From positions 27,197-91,196 of the forward strand of contig CAWIXS010000047.1 of NCBI GenBank assembly GCA_963840075.1: 64,000 nucleotides of DNA, in the 5' to 3' direction. Within the stretch, counting starts at the first letter, position 1. Each line of letters opens with the position of its first letter. Source of the stretch: AWTP1-13 sp963840075 (GTDB taxonomy: Bacteria; Pseudomonadota; Alphaproteobacteria; Rhizobiales; Hyphomicrobiaceae). This document shows positions 7,853 through 19,124 of the stretch, in pieces. The notes under the pieces are model-generated. The model was not told the origin of the DNA and did no database searches. It worked only from the letters and a program-made list of their open reading frames with translations. The position numbers and the translations under genes were made by a program.

Positions 7853-8833
7853 ATGAGCTTCAAGCCGATCGAGTTCATTCCCGCCGGAACCAAGTTCCGC
7901 TTCGTCCACCACTGGCGGCTGGCGCTGGTCGAGACCATTCTCCTGGCCCTGGTCACGGCCTATCTGCTGGTGTCGCCCTGGGGCCCGGGCCTCAACTACG
8001 GCGTCGACTTCCGCGGCGGCACCAAGCTCGAGCTGCGCGTCAAGGACGCGCCGGCCGACATCGCCGCCATCCGCTCCAAGCTCGGCGAGCTCAATCTGGG
8101 CGGCCTGCAGATCCAGCAGTTCGGCGACAGGCCGACCGACGTGCTGATCCGCATGGAGGAGCAGCCCGGCGGCGACAAGGCGCAGCTGGAGGCGATTGCC
8201 AAGGTGCAGAAGGCCGTCGGCGAGAACGTGGAGGTCCTGGGCCAGGAGGTGATCGGGCCGGCCGTATCGGCCGAGCTCATCTCCTCGGCCATCTGGGCGC
8301 TGAGTCTCGCGAGTCTCGGCATCTTCCTCTACGTCTGGTTCCGCTTCGAATGGCAGTTCTCGGTCAGCGCCATCGTCGCGCTCCTGCACGATATCGCCAT
8401 GACGGTCTGCCTGTTCTCGATCCTCAAGCTCGAGTTCGATCTCAGCATCGTGGCCGCGCTGTTGACGCTGATCGGCTACGCGGTCAACGATACCGTGGTG
8501 ACGTTCGACCGGGTGCGCGAGAACCTGCGCAAGTACAAGCGCATGCCGCTCAGCGAGCTGATCGACCTGTCCGTCAACGAGACCCTCTCGCGCACCGCCA
8601 TGACCGCCGGCGCCGTGCTCATCACGCTGGTTGCCCTGTTCGTGCTCGGCGGGCCGGTGATCCGCGGGTTTGCGCTTGCCATCCTGTTCGGCATGCTGGT
8701 CTCCACCTACACCTCGATGTTCGTCGCGGCACCCCTCCTCTACATCCTCGGCGTGCATCGCGAATGGGGCACCGATGCGCCGGTGAGCAAGGGGGCAGCG
8801 GAGACGGGCCGGGCGCGCGTCACCTTCAAATGA
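7853..8833 (+). CDS. secF: Protein translocase subunit SecF
   Basis: Partner of SecD in the SecDF motor. Protein starts MSFKPIEFIPAGTKFRF (ATG at 7853). Membrane segment 1 is followed by GVDFRGGTKLELR (D-F-R-G-G signature), a small periplasmic domain and five further membrane segments containing LIGYAVNDTVVTFDRVREN. The 326-residue length is normal. It begins 15 bases after the secD stop, and its TGA overlaps the ATG of the next gene (ATGA), which indicates translational coupling. Confidence 0.97.
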   Translation: MSFKPIEFIPAGTKFRFVHHWRLALVETILLALVTAYLLVSPWGPGLNYGVDFRGGTKLELRVKDAPADIAAIRSKLGELNLGGLQIQQFGDRPTDVLIRMEEQPGGDKAQLEAIAKVQKAVGENVEVLGQEVIGPAVSAELISSAIWALSLASLGIFLYVWFRFEWQFSVSAIVALLHDIAMTVCLFSILKLEFDLSIVAALLTLIGYAVNDTVVTFDRVRENLRKYKRMPLSELIDLSVNETLSRTAMTAGAVLITLVALFVLGGPVIRGFALAILFGMLVSTYTSMFVAAPLLYILGVHREWGTDAPVSKGAAETGRARVTFK

Positions 8834-9201
8834 CCTCGACACAGGCGTGCTACCCCGGTATCGCGCCGATCGAGGCCTACGGCAGAGGCGGGTTCCGGTT
8901 CGCGGGCATGAGCCACCGCGGCTCGATCCTCTGCCTCCCGAGCGGCATTTATGCCTGGGAGCCGGCCGTTCCCCTGGACGTGGCGTCGCTGGCGCCGGCG
9001 CTCGCCGAGAAGGACAGCATTGGGCTCCTCGTCGTCGGCACCGGAGAGCGCCAGGCGCTGCCGTCGCAGGCCGTGCGCCGGGTCTTTGCCGAGGCCGGCG
9101 TCGCGCTGGAGGTCATGGATACGGGTGCCGCGTGCCGGACCTACAACGTGCTGCTGGCCGAGAGCCGGCCGGCCGGAGCGGCGTTGATCGCCGCACCTTG
9201 A
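8830..9201 (+). CDS. Mth938-domain protein (NDUFAF3-like)
   Basis: Small Mth938/DUF498-family protein of 123 residues. Mitochondrial NDUFAF3, a complex I assembly factor, belongs to this family. Family features seen are IEAYGRGGFRFAGMSHRGS, the LLVVGTGERQALP segment and the C-terminal MDTGAACRTYNVLLAE. It starts at an ATG overlapping the secF stop. The next gene is the squalene/phytoene synthase-family protein, the family of NDUFAF6, so the two complex I assembly-factor homologues stand side by side with secDF. A role in membrane-complex assembly is inference from these homologues. Confidence 0.9.
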   Translation: MTSTQACYPGIAPIEAYGRGGFRFAGMSHRGSILCLPSGIYAWEPAVPLDVASLAPALAEKDSIGLLVVGTGERQALPSQAVRRVFAEAGVALEVMDTGAACRTYNVLLAESRPAGAALIAAP

Positions 9202-9207
9202 CGTGGC

Positions 9208-10105
9208 TTGGCGAGAGTGGCGAGCGACGAGGCAGGCATTGCGACACCGGGCAGCGACGCCACGGCCGTAGCCGAGGCGGCCCGCGCAGGCGAGCCGGAC
9301 CGTTACCTCGCGGCGCTGCTCGCGCCGCCGCCCGAGCGCGAGGCCCTGCTGGCGCTCGCGGCCTTCGCGGCCGAGCTCGCGCGCATTCCGCGGCTCGTCG
9401 TGCGCGAGCCGCTGATGGGCGAGGTCCGCCTGCAGTGGTGGCGCGACGCGCTGGCGCTGCCCGAGGGCGAGCGTACCGGTCACGGCGTGGCGGACGCGGT
9501 GCGGCAGGCCGCCCGCAGCCATGACCTCGCCGCTCCGCTCCTCGACGGGCTGATCGACGCACGTGCCCGCGAGTTGGGCGGCGCCGCCTTCGCCGACGAC
9601 CGCGAGCTGAGCGACATCCTGTGGAGCACCGAGGGTGCCCTGTTCGCCCTGGCGGCGCGTGTCCTGGTCCAAGCCTCGGGCACCGGCAACGCCGCCGGCG
9701 TCGAAGCCGCCTGCAGCGCTGCGGGGCAGGCCTATGGCATGGCGCGCCTCCTCTTCTCCCTGCCGCACAGCCTGGCCCAGGGGCACATGCCGCTGCCGCA
9801 GGCGGATATCGCGAGCGCCGGCGTGGCCGCGCACGAGCTGCTTGCCGGCACCGCCGGGGCCGCGGTCGGCCGGCTGCTCGACGGCTACCGGGTGCAGATT
9901 CGCCACAGCCTCGTCAGTGCACGCCGGCTGGCGGGCGCAGCTGCCGCGCAGGGTGCGCATCGCGTTCCTTCCTTTGGCCTTGGTCGAGCCGTATGTCCGG
10001 GCCCAGGAGCGGGCGGGCCGCCACTCCCTGCGCGAGGAGCCCTCTATTGCGCCTCTGACGCGGGTGTGCAGGATTGCCGCCGCGCATGTGTTCGGCCGCC
10101 TCTGA
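9208..10105 (+). CDS. Squalene/phytoene synthase-family protein (NDUFAF6-like), one apparent frameshift near 9937
   Basis: All-helical trans-isoprenyl-synthase-fold protein. The copy linked to secDF in alphaproteobacteria resembles NDUFAF6 more than a true terpene synthase. The first frame gives RYLAALLAPPPEREALLALAAF, then EPLMGEVRLQWWRDAL and GQAYGMARLLFSLPHSLAQG. After about 9937 the C-terminus continues in another frame as QLPRRVRIAFLPLALVEPYV to a stop at 10105. The canonical DxxxD motifs of squalene synthase are not clear, which supports a non-enzymatic role. The start is a TTG at 9208 or a GTG at 9217; there is no good ATG. Break site and start are the uncertain points. Confidence 0.8.
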
Positions 10106-10138
10106 AGCGGGCAGGGGGCTGGAGCAAGAGGGGGATCG

Positions 10139-12058
10139 ATGCGACGCTGGCTCTGGCGGCTTGTCTGCGCGGCGCCCATGCTCGCGGCTCTCGGCGATCC
10201 CGCCCTGGCGGAGCCGGAGATCGTCTGGCAGGTGGAGAACCCCTTCCGCTTCCTCCTCGACCCGGCCGATACCGAGGTGCACCGCGCGACCTGGGCCAGC
10301 CTCAGCCCCGAGCAGCGTGCAACGCCCGTGCTGTCGGCGGAGAAGCTGCTCTCGGCGCGCCATCCGGAGGCCGGATGGAGCGCCACCATGTACGACAAGA
10401 CGTGCTGGGACGCCAAGCGCACCAGGTACGAGTGCCGCGACCTCAACGACTACCTCAACCCCAAGTCGCACATCGTGCGCGCCAACTTGAAGGACCTGCC
10501 GGACGCGCACACGGTCGATTGCACCTGGCTGACTGCGCCGCAGGGCCGCGGCGGGCGCGGCAAGGCCGTGACGCTGCCCTGCGACGTGACCGTGCAGCTC
10601 GAGATACCCTACCCGGACGGGGCGTGGATCAAGGTGGAGATCGGCGGCCGGCAGGTGGCGGAGGTCATGGCGCGCGTCAACGACCTCTTCATCGTCGGCA
10701 TGGGGGACAGCTTCGCCTCGGGCGAGGGCAATCCGGACGTGCCGGTGCAGCTGTCTCCGACCCGGTCCGTGGACTACGAGCCCGGCAACAAGAAGACGCG
10801 CCTTGCGGGCTATCCTGCGCGCATCGGCCACTGGAAGGCGATCGGCGACAGGACCTTCATCGAGGAGAATGCGCGCTGGCAGGACCAGGCCTGCCATCGC
10901 TCGCTCTACTCGCATCAGCTGCGGGCGGCCCTTCAGATCGCGGTCGAGGACCCGCACCGCGCGGTGACCTTCGTGGGCGTGGCCTGCTCCGGCGCGGAGA
11001 CCACCTTCGGCCTGTTCCTGCGCTACAAGGGCCACGAGTGGGTGCCGAACCCGCCGCGGCTGTCGCAGATCTCCGCGATCGCGGAGGCGCAGTGCGCCAA
11101 CAAGGACGCGCGCGACCACGAGCTGCCCGAGGCCTACCACATGAACGAGAAGATCCCCGACCTCAAAGGGGGGCTGGTGCTGAGGAAGTGCGACGCCGAC
11201 AGGGCCCGCAAGATCGACCTGCTGTTCCTCTCCATCGGCGGCAACGACATCGGCTTCTCCAGGCTGGTGGCCAACGCGGTGCTGGCCGACACCTCCATGC
11301 TGCGCCGGCTCGGCGGCTGGTTCGGCCAGGTGCACGGCTTCAAGGAGGCCGGCGGATTGCTCGATCTGCTCGATGACCGGCTCAAGGCGGTCAATCGCGC
11401 GACGCACTTCCTCCTGCACATCCCGTGGTCGGAATCGGACCGGGTGATCCTGACCGGCTACCCGCCGCTCGCGCTGCTGGGCGACGGCAGCTCCGTCTGT
11501 CCCGACGGCAACACCGGCATGACCGTGCTTCCCGACTTCTTCCTGAGCGAGGCCAAGGCGCGCGAGGGCAACACCACGGCGGAGCGTCTGCATGCGGTGA
11601 TGGAGGACAGCGCCCGCCAGCACGGCTGGACGCTCGTCGCTTCCCATCGGCCGGCGTTCCGCGGACGCGGCATCTGTGCGGGCCACACCGAGGTGTCCTG
11701 GGGCATGACCGACGACATGCGCCTTCCACGGCTGATCGATGACGTGTGGGAGCCCTACAACCCCTCCGAGTGGCGCGCGTATGCCTCGCGGCACAGATGG
11801 TTCCGCACGCCCAACGATGCCTTCATGACGGGCAATTTCCACGTCTCGCAGTCGCTGCTGCAGAAGATCATGAAGACGCAGAAGCTGTCATGGGTGCAGC
11901 CACTGCTTGCCAGCCTCTACTCGGGTGCCTTTCACCCGACCGCCGAAGGCCAGGCCGCGATTGCCGATGCGGTGGTAGAGAAGTCGCGCGCCATTCTGGC
12001 GAAGTACGAGGCCAAGCGGCGGGCGGATATCGACCGTGGCTTGGACTTCGCGAAATAG
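10139..12058 (+). CDS. Secreted SGNH/GDSL-family hydrolase, large (639 residues)
   Basis: Probable periplasmic or secreted esterase/lipase. A signal peptide (MRRWLWRLVCAAP...PALAEPE) is followed by an unassigned N-terminal domain of about 160 residues with several Cys. Block I is GMGDSFASGEG (nucleophile Ser about residue 192), and block III is FLSIGGNDIGFS (about residue 367). Near the C-terminus SGAFHPTAEGQ supplies the catalytic His, but the usual Asp three residues before it is a Gly. Some SGNH enzymes work with a Ser-His dyad. A GGGGA ribosome site precedes the ATG at 10139. It follows the phytoene synthase-like gene by 33 bases but has no obvious link to it. Substrate unknown. Confidence 0.85.
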   Translation: MRRWLWRLVCAAPMLAALGDPALAEPEIVWQVENPFRFLLDPADTEVHRATWASLSPEQRATPVLSAEKLLSARHPEAGWSATMYDKTCWDAKRTRYECRDLNDYLNPKSHIVRANLKDLPDAHTVDCTWLTAPQGRGGRGKAVTLPCDVTVQLEIPYPDGAWIKVEIGGRQVAEVMARVNDLFIVGMGDSFASGEGNPDVPVQLSPTRSVDYEPGNKKTRLAGYPARIGHWKAIGDRTFIEENARWQDQACHRSLYSHQLRAALQIAVEDPHRAVTFVGVACSGAETTFGLFLRYKGHEWVPNPPRLSQISAIAEAQCANKDARDHELPEAYHMNEKIPDLKGGLVLRKCDADRARKIDLLFLSIGGNDIGFSRLVANAVLADTSMLRRLGGWFGQVHGFKEAGGLLDLLDDRLKAVNRATHFLLHIPWSESDRVILTGYPPLALLGDGSSVCPDGNTGMTVLPDFFLSEAKAREGNTTAERLHAVMEDSARQHGWTLVASHRPAFRGRGICAGHTEVSWGMTDDMRLPRLIDDVWEPYNPSEWRAYASRHRWFRTPNDAFMTGNFHVSQSLLQKIMKTQKLSWVQPLLASLYSGAFHPTAEGQAAIADAVVEKSRAILAKYEAKRRADIDRGLDFAK

Positions 12059-12250
12059 GGTGCGGTCGAAGGCTCGGCTCGCGTGCATCGCGCATCTCCC
12101 GCATCACTTTGCTACGGTGCACGCGCCCCCGGACGGTTGCGGCTACGCAATAGCAACGCATCGATGCTAACGATGGCGTGCCGGCGCGCCGTTGCGCCCG
12201 CGACGGGGGCCCTCGTTCCAGTAGAGACAGTGCGCAGGTAGATTGCGCGA

Positions 12251-12628
12251 ATGCACAACTGCACGAAGATGTACAACTGCCAGAAATGTCCCGGCTACTG
12301 CTGCTCCTATCCGCTGATTGCGCTGACCAAGCGCGACGTGGAACGGCTCGCGAAGCACTTCGGCCTCGGCTTCGAGGAGGCCAAGGCCAAGTTCACGGCC
12401 GAGCGCTGGGGCCACAAGTACTCCATGCGCCGCAAGAAGGACGAGCACTTCGGCCGGGTGTGCCGGTTCTTCGACACCGACAAGCGGCGCTGCACGGTCT
12501 ATGAGGCCCGCCCCGCCACCTGCCGCAGCTACCCGGGGAACGGACGCTGCGGCTACTACGACTTCCTGTCGTTCGAGCGCACGACGCAGGACGACCCCGA
12601 GTTCATCGCCACGACCTACAACAAATAG
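12251..12628 (+). CDS. YkgJ-family cysteine cluster protein
   Basis: Small cytoplasmic protein (125 residues) of the YkgJ/CxxCxxCC family, proposed to bind zinc or an iron-sulfur cluster. Cys residues are dense: NCQKCPGYCCSYP near the N-terminus, VCRFFD in the middle, then RRCTVYEARPATCRSYPG and GRCGYYD. The E-ARP-TCR-YP block is the strongest family marker. Isolated between the SGNH hydrolase and a convergent helicase gene. Function not known. Confidence 0.88.
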   Translation: MHNCTKMYNCQKCPGYCCSYPLIALTKRDVERLAKHFGLGFEEAKAKFTAERWGHKYSMRRKKDEHFGRVCRFFDTDKRRCTVYEARPATCRSYPGNGRCGYYDFLSFERTTQDDPEFIATTYNK

Positions 12629-12650
12629 GCGGGCGGGGTCGGTAAGCGGA

Positions 12651-12671
12651 GTCAGACCCTGCGGGTCTGAC
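12651..12671. terminator. GTCAGACCC hairpin between convergent genes
   Basis: A perfect 9-bp stem GTCAGACCC / GGGTCTGAC with a 3-base loop lies between two converging stop codons (12628 and 12686). It could end transcription from both sides, although no T-run follows. The same heptamer palindrome recurs at 33446, 57582 and 57731. Confidence 0.6.
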
Positions 12672-12685
12672 CCAGGGCTGGTCCG

Positions 12686-14329
12686 CTAGTGGCCGGTCCG
12701 CGTGGTGCGCCGGAGGAAGGCTGGTACGTGGTCGCCGAGGCCGACGGGCGTGGGGAAGCGGTCGTCCCTGTCGCTCCGCCGCGGCTCGCGCGGCTCCCAG
12801 GGCTGACGCGGAGGCCTGCGTGGCGCCTTCTGCCGTTGCGGCTTGCGGGCGGCGGTCTCCCGGCTGGCGTGGGCGCCGTTGTCGGCCTCCCTCGGAGCAC
12901 GGTCAGCACGGTCGGGTGCATGCGCCGGCGCATCTTCGGCCGCGAATGCCGGCGCCTTCCGTGCTGTCCTCTCCTTCGCTGCACCGGCCTCGGGGGCGGC
13001 CGGGCGGCGCTTGCGGCCCTGCGCCGCCGGTTTCGCTCCGTCCTCGGCGCGCTTGGCCTTGGGCTCGCGCCGCGGCTCCGGGCGGCGGCTGGCGCCGCGC
13101 CGGCCGCGGCCGCGCCGGCGCTCGCCGCTGGCCATGTCCTCGGCACTGGGCGGATCGCCGAGCCAGGTGACGGGCGCGCCCAGCATGCGCTCGATGTCCT
13201 TGAGCTGCTTGATGTCGTCGGGCGTGACGATGGTCAGCGAGCGGCCCTCCTTGCCGGCGCGGCCGGTGCGGCCGATGCGGTGCACGTAGTCGTCCGCCTG
13301 CCAGGGCACGTCGAAGTTGAAGATGTGGCTCACGTCGGGGATGTCGAGGCCGCGCGCCGCCACGTCGCTCGCCGCCAGGAAGGTGATGGTCCCGTCGCGG
13401 AACTTCGCGAGCGTGTCCATGCGGCTCATCTGGTCCATGTCGCCGTGCAGCGCGCCGGCATTGAAGCCGTGCTTCTGCAGCGACTTCAACAGGATCGCCA
13501 CGTCGCGCTTGCGGTTGCAGAAGATGATGGCGTTCTTGACGTGCTCGGAGCCGATCAGATCGCGCAGCATCTCGCGCTTCTCCCAGTCCTCGATCGAGGG
13601 GCAGTAGCGGAACAGCTGGGTGATGGCGTTGGGGGCGGTCGCGGGAGGGGCGACCTCGATGCGCGCCGGGTCCTTCAGGAAGGTGTCGACCAGGCGCTGG
13701 ATCTCCGGCGGCATGGTGGCCGAGAAGAACAGGGTCTGGCGGCGCGGCGGCAGCAGCCTGCAGATCTTCTCGATGTCGGGGATGAAGCCCATGTCGAGCA
13801 TGCGGTCGGCTTCGTCGATCACCAGGATCTCCACCCCGTTGAGCAGCAGCTTGCCGCGCTGGAAGTGGTCGAGCATCCGGCCGGGCGTGGCGATCAGCAC
13901 GTCGGCACCGCGGTCGAGGATCTTCAGCTGCTCGTCGAACGAGACGCCGCCGATCAGCAGCGCCACGGTCAGACGATGGTTGACCCCGTATTTCTTGAAG
14001 CTCTGCGCGACCTGATCGGCCAGCTCGCGTGTGGGGGCGAGGATCAGCGAGCGCGGCATGCGCGCCCGTGCGCGGCCCGCCTCCAGCCGCACCAGCATGG
14101 GCAGCACGAAGCCCGCTGTCTTGCCGGTGCCGGTCTGTGCGATGCCGAGCACATCGCGCCCGGTCACGGCAACAGGGATTGCCTGGATCTGGATGGGGGT
14201 GGGCGTGGTGTAGCCCGCGGCCTCGATGGCGGCCTGGACTTTGGCGCTGAGCCCTAGCTCAGCGAAGGTGGAAGTCTGCAAAAGGAGGATTCTCCGTCTC
14301 TCGTCATGCGTTCGCCGACCCTCGCGCAC
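12686..14329 (-). CDS. rhlE: DEAD-box RNA helicase, RhlE type
   Basis: ATP-dependent RNA helicase for RNA remodelling and decay. All core motifs are visible: Q motif (YTTPTPIQIQAIP), motif I (AQTGTGKT), PTRELA, TPGR, motif II (DEADRMLDMGF), motif III (SAT), motif V (ASDVAARGLDIP) and motif VI (HRIGRTGRAGKEG). A basic, low-complexity C-terminal tail of about 130 residues, rich in Arg/Ala/Pro, probably binds RNA. The ATG at 14329 adds about 16 unconserved residues. A TTG at 14281 (protein LQTSTFAELGL) matches the usual RhlE N-terminus and may be the real start. The next gene on the right is divergent. Confidence 0.93.
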   Translation of the reverse strand: MREGRRTHDERRRILLLQTSTFAELGLSAKVQAAIEAAGYTTPTPIQIQAIPVAVTGRDVLGIAQTGTGKTAGFVLPMLVRLEAGRARARMPRSLILAPTRELADQVAQSFKKYGVNHRLTVALLIGGVSFDEQLKILDRGADVLIATPGRMLDHFQRGKLLLNGVEILVIDEADRMLDMGFIPDIEKICRLLPPRRQTLFFSATMPPEIQRLVDTFLKDPARIEVAPPATAPNAITQLFRYCPSIEDWEKREMLRDLIGSEHVKNAIIFCNRKRDVAILLKSLQKHGFNAGALHGDMDQMSRMDTLAKFRDGTITFLAASDVAARGLDIPDVSHIFNFDVPWQADDYVHRIGRTGRAGKEGRSLTIVTPDDIKQLKDIERMLGAPVTWLGDPPSAEDMASGERRRGRGRRGASRRPEPRREPKAKRAEDGAKPAAQGRKRRPAAPEAGAAKERTARKAPAFAAEDAPAHAPDRADRAPREADNGAHASRETAARKPQRQKAPRRPPRQPWEPREPRRSDRDDRFPTPVGLGDHVPAFLRRTTRTGH

Positions 14330-14681
14330 CGCACATGGGCGGGATGCCCATGGGCACGAGAGCTACGGCAGCGAGAGCGCAGGGGGACTTGGCACAAAGG
14401 GCCTAACGGGCAACCTCGAAGCGTGGGGAAAATGGATCATGAAAGGCGATCCCCTGCGCCCGTTACGAACCGGTACATGGCATTGTTCGAGCCCGATTGC
14501 AAGGAACGGCGGTTCGGGTCCCCCAAATTGTTGGCGCAGCCGGTTTTGCAACCTTGGGGAGTATCTGGTTGATCGGCCTGGGTTTCTGCTGGAAGCGGCG
14601 GCGTCGGCCGAGATGTCAGCTTCCCCCGGCATGCATGCCTCGGTAAAGATCCAGGACAGGCTCGCCGAAGGGAGATGCAAC
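14330..14681. other. Intergenic region with no recognisable gene
   Basis: About 350 bases between the divergent helicase and alpha/beta hydrolase genes. One 88-codon frame (14306-14572) has no family resemblance and overlaps the helicase 5' end, so I do not call it. Presumably holds the two promoters. Confidence 0.4.
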
Positions 14682-15384
14682 ATGGCCGCGAAGGGGAATC
14701 TGGTGCTGGTTCCGGGGCTCCTGTGCACCAGGGCGCTGTGGGAGCCGCAGATCGCAGGGCTCGCCGACATCGCGGACTGCACGGTTGCCGATCACACGCA
14801 GCCACGACACCATGGAGGGCATCGCCCGGTCGATCCTGGAGCAGGCGCCCCCCACCTTCGCCCTCGCCGGCCTCTCCATGGGCGGCTACATCTCCTACGC
14901 GATCGTGCGTCAGGCGCCCGACCGCGTGGAACGGCTGGCTTTGCTCGACACCGGCGTCCGCGCCGACGCCCCGGAGCGCCGGGCGCGGCGCCTGGAGCTG
15001 ATCGCGCTGGCCGAGCGCGAGGGCGCGGGAGCCGCGCAGGACGCGCTGATGCCGGTGCTGGTCCACAAGGACCGGCTGGCGGACAAGCCGCTGGTCGAAA
15101 CCGTGCGGCAGATGGCGGTCGATACCGGCGTGGAGGCCTTCAAGCGCCAGCAGGCGGCGATCATGGGCCGGCCCGACAACCGCCCGCTGCTGGCGGGCAT
15201 CGGCTGCCCGACCCTCGTCATCGTCGGGCGCGAGGACGCGCTGACGCCCCCGGAGACGGCGCAGGAGATCGCCGCCGGGATACCGGGGGCACGGCTCGAG
15301 ATCGTGCCCGACTGCGGCCATCTCTCCACCATGGAGCGCCCCGAGGCTGTCAATCGCGCCCTGCGGGCATGGCTCACGCAGTAG
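14682..15384 (+). CDS. Alpha/beta hydrolase (one apparent frameshift near 14802)
   Basis: Soluble alpha/beta-hydrolase-fold enzyme of about 235 residues. The first frame gives GNLVLVPGLLCTRALWEPQI, with the oxyanion-hole turn, up to VADHT. After a net 2-base loss in a CGCG run the frame continues RSHDTMEGIARSIL. The nucleophile elbow is GLSMGGY, the acid is in IVGREDALTPP, and the catalytic His is in DCGHLSTMERP, so the full triad is present. The start is the ATG at 14682, preceded by GGGAGATG. Substrate cannot be told from sequence. Excellent conservation on both sides of the break suggests sequence error or very recent damage. Confidence 0.82.
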
Positions 15385-15516
15385 CCGTCCTGCCTGCAGC
15401 CGAGACGACGGTTAACCCTCGGAAAACCTTTTTGGGGGCCTCGGTTGCGATCAGGCCGCGGCGCTCCGATGCTCGCACGAGATGCAGGTGCGGCATGTCT
15501 TTCGCGGGAGCCCAGC

Positions 15517-15807
15517 ATGGCGCGAGCAACGCAGAGTCGTACCGAGCGCCGCAAGCTCGACGCTCGTTTGGACGAGGCGCTGGAGGAGACGTTTCCGGCC
15601 AGCGACCCGTTTTCCGTGGGTCGTTTCACGGGCACCGAGCCGCCGTCGCGGCCGGTCGACACCAAGGCCGCCGAGTGGCCCGTGCCGCATCGACGCCGGC
15701 GCAAGCCGCGGGACGGATCAGGCACAACAGCAGTGACGCGGGGCGCGCTGCGCCCGACCCGACCTAGCGATCGACGCGCATCTTCTGGCGCCGCGCGTAG
15801 GCGATGA
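15517..15807 (+). CDS. Small conserved protein with ETFPASDP motif
   Basis: Hypothetical protein of up to 96 residues. The N-terminal half (LDEALEETFPASDPFSVGRF) matches a widespread small alphaproteobacterial family defined by the ETFPASDP block, function unknown. The C-terminal part is Arg-rich and unconserved, and its last 44 bases overlap the converging LptA-like gene, so the true end may be earlier. The start is the ATG at 15517. Confidence 0.6.
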   Translation: MARATQSRTERRKLDARLDEALEETFPASDPFSVGRFTGTEPPSRPVDTKAAEWPVPHRRRRKPRDGSGTTAVTRGALRPTRPSDRRASSGAARRR

Positions 15808-16126
15808 AGGCATCGCGCAGCTCGTCGTGCAGAGTGAGGGAGTTGGCGCTCGTGACCTTGCCGTCGGCATCCTGCAGCGTGACGTTGCCGCGCGCGGTCA
15901 GCTTTCGCGTGCCGCGGTCGTAGGCGACCTCGTCGGCCAGCAGGATCTCGCCGTAGAAGCGGATCTCGACGCTGCCGCGCGCGGCGATGAGGTTGCTCCA
16001 GGTGTCCTCCACCAGCTCGTCCATGGAGATCTCGAGCTGGCTCCCCTGGGCCAGGGCGTGCATAGGGGCGGCAAGGAGGATAAGGAGGCAAAGCGCAGCG
16101 AGCGCGCTCGTTCGTGCGGTCGGCAT
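15764..16126 (-). CDS. LptA/OstA-like periplasmic protein
   Basis: Short periplasmic protein (120 residues) with a signal peptide (MPTARTSALAALCLLILLAA, cleavage after ALAQ) and one LptA/OstA-type beta-jellyroll segment: DEVAYDRGTRKLTARGNVTL then SANSLTLHDELRDAFIAY. LptA bridges LPS transport across the periplasm, but it is longer and normally sits with lptC, lptB and rpoN. This lone, short copy is more likely an LptA-fold paralogue. The ATG at 16126 gives the signal peptide directly. Stop overlaps the small ETFPASDP gene. Confidence 0.65.
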   Translation of the reverse strand: MPTARTSALAALCLLILLAAPMHALAQGSQLEISMDELVEDTWSNLIAARGSVEIRFYGEILLADEVAYDRGTRKLTARGNVTLQDADGKVTSANSLTLHDELRDAFIAYARRQKMRVDR

Positions 16127-16311
16127 CGCGATCCGGTTCCCCGTGTCAAAGGGCGTACTGCGGAAGATATTGTGCCCACCCGAGCGGGATTGTGAAGGGG
16201 GGCGCAAACTTCCAGCTCGCCGCCTCCCCCGAAATCCCACAGCGCATCAAGGCATGGCTGGCGAAGGAGGCTCGAGGGCGGCGGCCGACGCGTAAGGCAT
16301 CGGACCTGCGT

Positions 16312-16500
16312 CTACCTCTTCAGCCCCACCGCAAACCCCGTTCCGGTGGCACCGGGCGTGAACCGCACACTGAGCACCGCCGGCCTGGCGCAGGCCAGTC
16401 CGGTCCATTCCTCGTTCCATGCGGGCGGCGGCGATTGAGCGTCCGCACGGAGTGCTTGCGTGCCAATCAAGAGCACCACTGCCAGAAGGACACGACGCAT
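16312..16500 (-). CDS. Small secreted protein, function unknown
   Basis: 62-residue protein starting MRRVLLAVVLLIGTQALRAD, a clean signal peptide with a probable cleavage after ADA. The mature part is about 40 residues (PPPAWNEEWTGLACARPAVL then VRFTPGATGTGFAVGLKR) with one Cys. Not recognised. Lies between the LptA-like gene and parE, same strand as both. Confidence 0.45.
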   Translation of the reverse strand: MRRVLLAVVLLIGTQALRADAQSPPPAWNEEWTGLACARPAVLSVRFTPGATGTGFAVGLKR

Positions 16501-16712
16501 TGCGCAACCCTCCCTGTCGAGCATCGACCCGCTGAACAGCGCGAGCATGGGAAGCGACCTTGGCCGCATTCTGGCGTCGGAGTGGTGATCCCAAGGAAGG
16601 CTCAGCATCGGACCATCCCGCGGCCGAAACGAGCGGGTGCAGCGATGCGTGACGAGCACATCGTCCCACGTCGAAAACGCGCTACCGGCCGGTTCGGCTT
16701 GTGGAGAGGGAT

Positions 16713-16749
16713 TCGGTGCAATCGGGCTGACGCCCGATTGGCACCCTAC
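16713..16749. repeat. GGTGCAATCG hairpin downstream of parE
   Basis: Near-perfect inverted repeat GGTGCAATCGGGC / GCCCGATTGGCACC with a 4-base loop, directly after the parE stop. An almost identical hairpin ends the bpt gene at 30232-30268. It probably acts as a terminator or mRNA 3'-end stabiliser. Confidence 0.7.
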
Positions 16750-16751
16750 GG

Positions 16752-18881
<2,130 letters not shown>

Positions 18882-19124
18882 GGACTTAAGCCCTCGCTCG
18901 TCGAGATTGTAGCTGACGCAACGCCACGCGCGGAAGCGCCTCCGGCCATGCGAATCCCGTCGAGACCGGCGCCAGGGTGAGGTGGCACGGCGGGGCTGCC
19001 TTGGCAAGCGGCAGGGGCCCGCGGCGGGCGCAATCCCCCGCCGATGAGATGCCACGCCCTTGCCAGGGCGGCAGCCGGTGGTCGCCGCGCAGCGCCCCGA
19101 GCCCCCTGGTCGCGACCAGCGGCC

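Noticed and set aside
14306..14572. 88-codon frame between the helicase and the alpha/beta hydrolase
   Set aside because: No family resemblance, overlaps the helicase 5' end, no ribosome site.
15764..16126. Canonical lptA of the LPS transport operon
   Set aside because: Only 120 residues, and none of lptC, lptB or rpoN is adjacent, so it is called LptA-like only.
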